DNA of 13,139 bases from Comamonadaceae bacterium. GTDB lineage: Bacteria; Pseudomonadota; Gammaproteobacteria; Burkholderiales; Burkholderiaceae_C. Both the position numbers and the translations under genes were made by a program. The notes beneath the pieces are model-generated. The model made no database searches. It was not told the origin of the DNA and was given only the letters and a program-made list of their open reading frames with translations. Below, in pieces: positions 7,707-13,139 of this stretch. Position 1 is the stretch's first letter. Each line of letters starts with the position of its first letter. The stretch covers positions 1 to 13,139 of the forward strand of contig CANGCZ010000023.1 in assembly GCA_947452325.1 (NCBI GenBank). Reading direction: 5' to 3'.

Positions 7707-8792
7707 ATGACAGATTTTCAAAACCCCGGTTACACCCGTGCCCAGTCCTTGCCCGGCTTGTTGCAACATCGCATCGCCATGCTGGACGGCGCCATGGGCA
7801 CCATGATTCAGCGTTTCAAGCTCAGCGAAGCGCAATACCGCGGCCAGGGGTATGAAGGCGCCGACAGTCAGCAGGATCGCTTCAAAGACTTTCCCCGCGA
7901 CGTCAAAGGCAATAACGAATTGCTCAGCTTGACCCGCCCGGACATCATCCGCGACATACATGAAGGCTATCTGGCTGCGGGTGCCGATTTGATCGAAACC
8001 AATACTTTCGGCGCGACCACCATCGCCCAAGCGGATTACGACATGGCAGACCTGGCGGTGGAAATGAATTTGGCGTCTGCGCGTATTGCCCGGGCCGCTT
8101 GTGACAAATTTTCTACGCCGGACAAACCGCGGTTTGCTGTCGGCGCTTTAGGCCCCACGCCCAAAACCGCCAGCATCAGTCCAGACGTGAATGACCCGGG
8201 CGCGCGCAACATCCATTTCGAGGAATTGCGGGTGGCCTACCTCGAGCAAGTGCAAGCACTGGTCGAAGGCGGCGTGGATGTGTTGCTGCTGGAAACCATC
8301 TTCGACACCTTGAATGCCAAGGCGGCTTTGTTTGCCATCGATGAATATTTCGAGCAAAGCGGCGAGCGTCTGCCACTGATCATCAGCGGCACGGTGACAG
8401 ACGCGTCAGGGCGGATTTTGAGCGGCCAGACCGTGACCGCGTTCTGGCACAGCGTGCGCCATGCCAAACCGCTGGCCATCGGCCTCAATTGCGCTTTGGG
8501 CGCGGCCTTGATGCGGCCTTACATACAAGAGCTGGCCAAGGTGGCTGGTGACACCTTCATCAGCTGCTACCCGAACGCCGGTTTGCCCAACCCCATGAGC
8601 GAAACCGGCTTTGACGAAACACCGGATGTCACCAGTCGTTTGTTGCACGAGTTCGCAGCCGAGGGTTTGGTCAACATCGTCGGCGGTTGCTGCGGCACCA
8701 CGCCCGAGCACATTCGCGCTATGGGTGATGCGGTCACGCCTTTGAAGCCGCGTGGCGTACACCCGGGCGGCGCTTATAAACAAGCGGCTTGA
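7707..8792 (+). CDS. metH: Methionine synthase, homocysteine-binding half (split MetH, N-terminal module)
   Basis: This 361-residue protein corresponds to the N-terminal homocysteine-binding barrel of cobalamin-dependent methionine synthase, which presents homocysteine to methylcobalamin. It opens with IAMLDGAMGTMIQ (23-35) and contains LIETNTFGAT (95-104). The zinc-binding cysteines are all present: C262 in GLNCALG and C328/C329 in GGCCGTTPEHI. The chain ends naturally after the barrel with a TGA, instead of running into the pterin-binding domain as in E. coli. The missing modules are encoded by the gene at 10596, beyond the oppositely oriented pgi. ATG 7707 is preceded by AAAGAGA; the in-frame TTG 7680 would add nine residues and is less likely. 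A stand-alone homocysteine S-methyltransferase using another methyl donor is possible in principle, but the close match to the MetH module and the nearby partner make the split-MetH reading much stronger. Confidence 0.92.
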   Translation: MTDFQNPGYTRAQSLPGLLQHRIAMLDGAMGTMIQRFKLSEAQYRGQGYEGADSQQDRFKDFPRDVKGNNELLSLTRPDIIRDIHEGYLAAGADLIETNTFGATTIAQADYDMADLAVEMNLASARIARAACDKFSTPDKPRFAVGALGPTPKTASISPDVNDPGARNIHFEELRVAYLEQVQALVEGGVDVLLLETIFDTLNAKAALFAIDEYFEQSGERLPLIISGTVTDASGRILSGQTVTAFWHSVRHAKPLAIGLNCALGAALMRPYIQELAKVAGDTFISCYPNAGLPNPMSETGFDETPDVTSRLLHEFAAEGLVNIVGGCCGTTPEHIRAMGDAVTPLKPRGVHPGGAYKQAA

Positions 8793-8804
8793 AGCGGCTA
8801 AGTT

Positions 8805-8820
8805 CTCGCGGAGTCGCGGG
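8805..8820. other. Short GC-rich hairpin between convergent metH and pgi
   Basis: CTCGCG-GAGT-CGCGGG forms a 6-base stem with one G-T pair in the 59-base gap between two convergent stop codons. Neither strand has a T-run after it, so it is at best a weak bidirectional end signal. No better terminator is visible in this gap. Confidence 0.22.
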
Positions 8821-8851
8821 TCAAAGCAGGCGTTATTGGCTGATCACAGAC

Positions 8852-10444
8852 TTAACCGGCGCGGCTTTCAATTTCCAAGGCCATCGCTTTGCCCAGCTCT
8901 ACGCCCCATTGGTCAAACGCATTGATGCCCCAGATGGCCGCCTGACAAAACACCTTGTGTTCGTAAAGCGCAATCAGCGCGCCCAAGTTGTATGGGGTCA
9001 GGCTGTCCATCCACAAAGTGCTGCTGGGGATATTGCCGGGGAAACTGCGGTGCGGTGTTAAACGCTTGGCCTCTGACAAAGACAAGCCCTCTGCCAGCAG
9101 CGCCGCCAAGGTTTCTTCGGGCGGGCGGCCCAGCGCCAGCGCCTTGGCCTGGGCTTGCATATGGAGCAGCACCACACGCTGGTGCTCTGCCGCCAAGGGC
9201 AAACCGGCATGACCATGGCGCACGCCGATGAAATCGACAGGCACTGTCTGGCTGCCCTGGTGTATCAACTGGAAATACGCGTGCTGGCCGTCGTTGCCCA
9301 GCCCACCCCACAACACCGGCGCTGTCGCCACCTTGCAATCGCTGCCGTCGGTATGCACACGTTTGCCGTTGGACTCCATGTCTTGCTGCTGCAAAAAAGC
9401 GACCAGTTTGCCCAGCGCCGAGTGGTAGGGCGCCACGTGGTGGGTGGAGGCACCCAGAAAATTGCGGTTCCATACCCCCAGCAAGGCCAGGGTCAGCGGC
9501 ATGTTGTCTGCGGCAGGCGCTTGCAGAAAATGCTTGTCCATAGCGTGCGCGCCTTGCAGCATTTGCAGGTAAGCCTCGCGACCTATCGCTACTGTCAGTG
9601 GCAAACCGATGGCCGACCACACTGAATAACGACCGCCTACCCAATCCCAGACCCGGAAACAGCGCTCGCTGCTGATGCCTTGTGACTGCGCCAGTGCAGG
9701 CTTGGCCGTGACCGCCGCCAGGTGCAAATGCAGATCGGCCTGCGGGCAGCCTGCGTCCAGCAACCAGCGCCGGGCCGACGCGAACAAAGTCATGGTTTCT
9801 TGTGTCGTGAAGGATTTGCTTTGCACCACAAACAAGGTACGCGAAGCTTGCAACGGCGCCAAGGTGGTGGCCAGGCTCCAGGCGTCCACGTTAGAGACGT
9901 AATGCAGCCGCACCAGTGGCTGAGTCCATACAGCGTCTAAATGTGACAAAGCCTCAGTAGCCATGCGCGGCCCCAGGTCCGAGCCGCCAATCCCTAAATT
10001 CACCACGTCAGTGATGCGCTCTGCGCCAAAGCCTTTGCAATCTCCTCCCCGAAGTTGCTCGGCAAAACTGCAATACCTGTTCAGCTCGGTGCTGACGGCG
10101 GTTGAAATTTCTTGACCCCAAGGCGGCTCGGCTTGTTCGCTGCCACGCAAAGCCACGTGTAGCACCGCGCGTTGTTCGGTGGAATTGATGGCCTCACCCC
10201 GGAACATGGCTTGCGCGTGGGCCATCACACCGGATTCTTGCGCCAATCCATGCAAGGCTTGCATCACATCGGCGTCGACCCGCTGGTGTGATGCATCCAA
10301 GCTCAATCCGGCGGCATTGAACTGCAACTTGGCATGTCGTTGCTTATCTTCTAGCAACTCACGCAAAGGCGCTTGGCCTTGTTGTGCCAGTTCATGTAAT
10401 TGATGCCAGGCTGGGAGGTGTTCCGGGCGGATAAAGCGAGTCAT
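8852..10444 (-). CDS. pgi: Glucose-6-phosphate isomerase
   Basis: The enzyme interconverts glucose 6-phosphate and fructose 6-phosphate in glycolysis and gluconeogenesis. The 530-residue product fits the bacterial family length and shows the first signature DWVGGRYSVWSAIG (267-280) and the second, running through GINAFDQWGVELGK (506-519). Substrate and catalytic residues expected for the family are visible: SKSFTTQET (209-217, phosphate binding), E357 in QDMESNGK, H388 in GQHAYFQ and K519 in VELGK. LGIGGSDLGPRM (150-161) is the conserved glycine-rich segment. ATG 10442-10444 has no strong Shine-Dalgarno upstream on the minus strand, so initiation may be modest. The gene lies antisense between the two halves of metH, converging with one and diverging from the other. 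Its promoter must lie in, or read through, the region opposite the SAH riboswitch. Confidence 0.97.
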   Translation of the reverse strand: MTRFIRPEHLPAWHQLHELAQQGQAPLRELLEDKQRHAKLQFNAAGLSLDASHQRVDADVMQALHGLAQESGVMAHAQAMFRGEAINSTEQRAVLHVALRGSEQAEPPWGQEISTAVSTELNRYCSFAEQLRGGDCKGFGAERITDVVNLGIGGSDLGPRMATEALSHLDAVWTQPLVRLHYVSNVDAWSLATTLAPLQASRTLFVVQSKSFTTQETMTLFASARRWLLDAGCPQADLHLHLAAVTAKPALAQSQGISSERCFRVWDWVGGRYSVWSAIGLPLTVAIGREAYLQMLQGAHAMDKHFLQAPAADNMPLTLALLGVWNRNFLGASTHHVAPYHSALGKLVAFLQQQDMESNGKRVHTDGSDCKVATAPVLWGGLGNDGQHAYFQLIHQGSQTVPVDFIGVRHGHAGLPLAAEHQRVVLLHMQAQAKALALGRPPEETLAALLAEGLSLSEAKRLTPHRSFPGNIPSSTLWMDSLTPYNLGALIALYEHKVFCQAAIWGINAFDQWGVELGKAMALEIESRAG

Positions 10445-10466
10445 GTCATTACAGCAAAAAGCCGGG

Positions 10467-10496
10467 TTGGTGGGCAGCGAGCACAGACTCTAGAAT
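10467..10496 (+). promoter_or_regulatory. Candidate sigma-70 promoter of the second metH gene
   Basis: TTGGTG (10467-10472) and TAGAAT (10491-10496) are separated by 18 bases. The -10 box differs from TATAAT at two positions; the -35 box matches only in TTG. The expected transcript start, about 10502-10504, falls exactly where the first SAH riboswitch helix begins, which supports the assignment more than the hexamers do alone. On the opposite strand the same site reads TATTCT and could contribute to a pgi promoter. Confidence 0.5.
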
Positions 10497-10504
10497 AAGG
10501 CATA

Positions 10505-10570
10505 TCCTAAGGAGCGTTGCAGCTTTTCACAAAGCCAGGCTTGGGACATTTCTTCGCAACGACGCTCACC
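10505..10570 (+). promoter_or_regulatory. SAH riboswitch aptamer
   Basis: The sequence matches the S-adenosylhomocysteine riboswitch, known from proteobacteria upstream of ahcY and metH. The conserved blocks AGGAGCGTTGCAGC (10510-10523), GCCAGGCTTGG (10534-10544) and ACGCTCACC (10562-10570) are in the right order. The structure closes: P1 pairs TCCTAAG (10505-10511) with CTTGGGA (10540-10546), with one G-U pair. P2 pairs GCTTT (10522-10526) with AAAGC (10531-10535) around a 4-base loop. The pseudoknot pairs GAGCG (10512-10516) with CGCTC (10563-10567). SAH is the product of SAM-dependent methylation and yields homocysteine, the substrate of MetH, so sensing it here fits the pathway. Known SAH riboswitches turn genes on when SAH accumulates. 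Confidence 0.94.
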
Positions 10571-10595
10571 TGTTTCGCATCCACCAGGTGAGTCT
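10566..10595 (+). promoter_or_regulatory. Riboswitch expression platform: hairpin sequestering the metH Shine-Dalgarno
   Basis: TCACCTG (10566-10572) and CAGGTGA (10585-10591) form a perfect 7-base stem with a 12-base loop. The second arm contains the Shine-Dalgarno AGGTGA (10586-10591), four bases before ATG 10596. The first arm shares T10566 and C10567 with the pseudoknot strand CGCTC of the aptamer, and continues the conserved ACC. SAH binding should therefore compete with this hairpin and expose the ribosome binding site, a translational ON switch. Pairing is seen directly; the switching mechanism is inferred. Confidence 0.72.
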
Positions 10596-13139
10596 ATGAA
10601 TTCAGTTTCCCGTCTTGTCCCGCCCATGAAGCTCTCAGGCTTAGAGCCTGTGTTCATCAGCTCCAGCCAATCGCATGGCGCCGAACAAGACAACGATGGC
10701 GGGCTGGGCGCGCAACCGCAAGCGACGTTCGTCAACATCGGCGAGCGCACCAACGTCACCGGCTCCAAAGCCTTTGCCCGCATGATTTTGAACGGCGAGT
10801 ACGAGCAAGCCTTGGCGGTGGCGCGGCAACAGGTGGAAAACGGCGCTCAAATCATTGACATCAACATGGACGAAGCCATGCTCGACAGCCAGGCGGCCAT
10901 GGTGCGGTTTTTGAATTTGATTGCGTCTGAACCTGACATTGCCCGCGTGCCCATCATGATCGACAGCAGCAAGTGGTCGGTCATAGAAGCCGGATTGCGC
11001 TGCATACAAGGCAAAGGCATTGTGAATTCCATTAGCATGAAAGAAGGTTTGGACGAATTCAAACGCCAGGCGAAGTTGATCAAACGCTATGGCGCAGCGG
11101 CCGTGGTGATGGCCTTCGATGAGAAAGGCCAAGCCGACACCTACCAACGCAAAGTAGAGATTTGCGAACGCGCTTACCGCGTGTTGGTAGACGAAGTGGG
11201 GTTTGCGCCCGAGGACATCATCTTTGACCCGAACATATTTGCCATCGCCACAGGCATAGAAGAACACGACAACTATGCGGTGGATTTCATCGAAGCGACA
11301 CGCTGGATCAAACAGAACTTGCCCGGCGCAAAGGTGAGTGGTGGCGTGTCGAATGTGTCCTTCAGTTTTCGCGGTAACGACCCGGTGCGCGAAGCCATAC
11401 ACACGGTGTTTTTGTACCACGCGATCCAAGCCGGCATGGACATGGGCATTGTGAACGCAGGCATGGTCGGCGTGTATGACGACTTGGAGCCGGTGTTGCG
11501 CGAGCGTGTGGAAGACGTGGTGCTCAATCGGACACCGCAATACAAAGAGGGTGAAGAACATGTCAGTCCGGGCGAGCGATTGATTGAGATCGCTGAAAAC
11601 GCCAAAGGTGCTGCCAGAGACGACAGCGCCAAACTTGCCTGGCGCGGCACGCCCGAAACACCGGTGGCAGTGGCGCAGCGCTTAAGCCACGCGCTGGTGC
11701 ACGGCATCACCGACTTCATCACCGTGGACACCGAAGAGGCATACCGTGAAACGCTGGCCACAGGCGGCAGACCTTTGCATGTGATTGAAGGGCCGCTCAT
11801 GGACGGCATGAACATCGTCGGCGATTTGTTCGGGCAGGGCAAGATGTTTTTACCGCAGGTGGTGAAAAGCGCGCGGGTCATGAAGCAAGCGGTCGCGCAT
11901 TTGATTCCCTATATTGAAGAAGAAAAACGCCAGCAGGAAGCGGCCGGTGAAGAGGTGAAAACCAAGGGCAAGATCGTGATTGCCACGGTCAAAGGCGATG
12001 TGCACGACATAGGCAAAAACATTGTCACTGTGGTGCTTCAATGCAATAACTTTGATGTGGTCAACATGGGCGTGATGGTCGCTTGCCACGAGATACTGGC
12101 ACGGGCCAAGGTGGAGGGCGCGGACATCATCGGCTTGTCCGGCCTGATCACACCATCGCTGGAAGAAATGCAGTACGTCGCCAGCGAAATGCAAAAAGAC
12201 GATTACTTCCGCATGCGCAAAATCCCGTTGTTGATCGGCGGCGCCACATGCAGCCGGGTGCACACTGCTGTGAAGATTGCGCCGCATTACGAAGGCCCGG
12301 TGGTGTATGTGCCGGATGCGTCCCGCAGCGTCGGTGTGGCCCAAGGCTTGCTGAGTGATCAGGCCGCGCAATTCATTGCCGAGTTGAACGCCGACTACGA
12401 CAAAGTGCGCACGCAACACGCAAACAAAAAACAAACCCCGCTGCTGCCGCTGGCCAAAGCGCGTGCGAATGCAGCGCATATCAACTGGTCGGCTTACAAG
12501 GCTGCCACGCCACGCTTTTTAGGTAAACGCGTGTTCAAAAACTTTGACCTGGCAGAACTGGAAACCTATATCGATTGGGGCCCGTTTTTCCAAACCTGGG
12601 ATTTGGCCGGTCCGTTCCCCGCCATATTGAAAGACGAGATTGTGGGTACAGAAGCACAACGTGTGTTCAGCGATGGCAAGCGCATGTTGAAGCGTCTGGT
12701 CGAAGGCCGTTGGTTGAACGCGCACGGGGTGGTGGGTTTGTACCCGGCCAACAGCCTGGGCGACGACATTGTGCTGTGGACCGACGAAACCCGCACGCAA
12801 CGCGCATTGACCTGGTGCGGTTTGCGTCAGCAAACCGAAAAGCCGGTGCATGACGGTGTGCAAAACCCGAACCGTTGCCTGTCTGATTTTGTCGCGCCCT
12901 TCACAGACGCAAACGGCCAACCCACCGGTTACAAAGACTATGTCGGTATGTTCGCGGTCACATCAGGTCTGGGTGTCGAAGCGAAAGAAAAATATTTCAT
13001 GGACGACCATGACGACTACAGCGCCATCATGCTCAAAGCTTTGGCGGACCGACTCGCCGAAGCGTTCGCAGAATGCATGCACGCGCGTGTGCGGCGCGAC
13101 CTGTGGGGCTATGCCGCCAACGAACAGTTAAGCCAGGAA
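10596..13139 (+). CDS. metH: Methionine synthase, pterin/cobalamin/activation half (split MetH, 3' end outside window)
   Basis: The frame is open from ATG 10596 to the last base, giving 848 residues with no stop. It carries the MetH modules missing from the gene at 7707. The methyltetrahydrofolate-binding barrel (about 40-300) shows GERTNVTGS (49-57), DINMDE (88-93) and IDSSKW (122-127). The cobalamin cap helices include EGPLMDGMNIVGDLFGQGK (from 398). The cobalamin domain has GDVHDIGKN with the cobalt-ligating H470, and D468 and S521 sit at the spacing of E. coli D757-H759-S810. The AdoMet reactivation domain begins near residue 628 and is cut before its C-terminal SAM-binding motif. ATG 10596 is preferred because the Shine-Dalgarno AGGTGA and the riboswitch hairpin sit directly before it; ATG 10626 (MKLSGLEP) lacks a purine-rich site. 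Together with the 361-residue protein it should transfer methyl groups from 5-methyltetrahydrofolate to homocysteine. Confidence 0.95.
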   Translation, partial: MNSVSRLVPPMKLSGLEPVFISSSQSHGAEQDNDGGLGAQPQATFVNIGERTNVTGSKAFARMILNGEYEQALAVARQQVENGAQIIDINMDEAMLDSQAAMVRFLNLIASEPDIARVPIMIDSSKWSVIEAGLRCIQGKGIVNSISMKEGLDEFKRQAKLIKRYGAAAVVMAFDEKGQADTYQRKVEICERAYRVLVDEVGFAPEDIIFDPNIFAIATGIEEHDNYAVDFIEATRWIKQNLPGAKVSGGVSNVSFSFRGNDPVREAIHTVFLYHAIQAGMDMGIVNAGMVGVYDDLEPVLRERVEDVVLNRTPQYKEGEEHVSPGERLIEIAENAKGAARDDSAKLAWRGTPETPVAVAQRLSHALVHGITDFITVDTEEAYRETLATGGRPLHVIEGPLMDGMNIVGDLFGQGKMFLPQVVKSARVMKQAVAHLIPYIEEEKRQQEAAGEEVKTKGKIVIATVKGDVHDIGKNIVTVVLQCNNFDVVNMGVMVACHEILARAKVEGADIIGLSGLITPSLEEMQYVASEMQKDDYFRMRKIPLLIGGATCSRVHTAVKIAPHYEGPVVYVPDASRSVGVAQGLLSDQAAQFIAELNADYDKVRTQHANKKQTPLLPLAKARANAAHINWSAYKAATPRFLGKRVFKNFDLAELETYIDWGPFFQTWDLAGPFPAILKDEIVGTEAQRVFSDGKRMLKRLVEGRWLNAHGVVGLYPANSLGDDIVLWTDETRTQRALTWCGLRQQTEKPVHDGVQNPNRCLSDFVAPFTDANGQPTGYKDYVGMFAVTSGLGVEAKEKYFMDDHDDYSAIMLKALADRLAEAFAECMHARVRRDLWGYAANEQLSQE

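Noticed and set aside
10480..10600. Cobalamin riboswitch before the B12-dependent metH gene.
   Set aside because: No B12 box is present; the conserved blocks and pairings fit the SAH riboswitch instead.
10641..11561. A 306-codon open frame on the minus strand opposite the second metH gene, and a similar one at 11850-12479.
   Set aside because: Both are antisense to a frame with unmistakable MetH motifs, and their His/Val/Phe-rich translations resemble no family I know.

Overview
The window looks like an ordinary chromosomal segment of a betaproteobacterium, most likely Burkholderiales. The reasons are the lptD-surA-rsmA cluster, a GTP-type PEP carboxykinase, a B12-dependent methionine synthase split into two proteins, and an S-adenosylhomocysteine (SAH) riboswitch of the type known from that group. 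I see no insertion sequence, phage, CRISPR array, tRNA or rRNA gene. By eye, base composition is lower in GC across lptD and the start of surA and higher from rsmA onward.

Layout, left to right. Bases 2-3653 (+) hold an envelope and ribosome-maturation cluster: the C-terminal part of lptD (cut by the window edge), surA overlapping it by 8 bases, and rsmA 15 bases later. pdxA, which lies between surA and rsmA in E. coli, is absent. Bases 3707-7213 (-) hold pckG (GTP-dependent PEP carboxykinase) followed by an acyl-CoA synthetase-like AMP-forming ligase. Upstream of pckG are a hairpin with a T-rich tail inside its leader, a strong Rho-independent terminator, and a small gene missed by simple ORF calling. 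That gene (7446-7580, -) encodes a 44-residue single-span membrane protein I cannot name.

Bases 7707-13139 carry a split metH locus. The homocysteine-binding module is a complete separate gene (7707-8792, +). Glucose-6-phosphate isomerase (pgi, 8852-10444, -) lies in opposite orientation between the halves. The pterin-, cobalamin- and AdoMet-activation modules form a second open frame (10596 to the window end, +), still open at the last base. The two proteins together supply what E. coli MetH carries on one chain.

The most informative element is the 151-base gap between pgi and the second metH gene. It holds a complete SAH riboswitch aptamer (P1, P2 and pseudoknot strands all pair), a plausible promoter placing the transcript start at the aptamer's 5' edge, and a hairpin that would bury the Shine-Dalgarno sequence of metH. 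The hairpin shares bases with the pseudoknot, so SAH binding should free the ribosome binding site. The homocysteine-binding half has no such element, so the two halves of one enzyme appear to be controlled separately. I found no wholly new system; the points most worth checking are this arrangement, the small membrane protein and the pckG leader.
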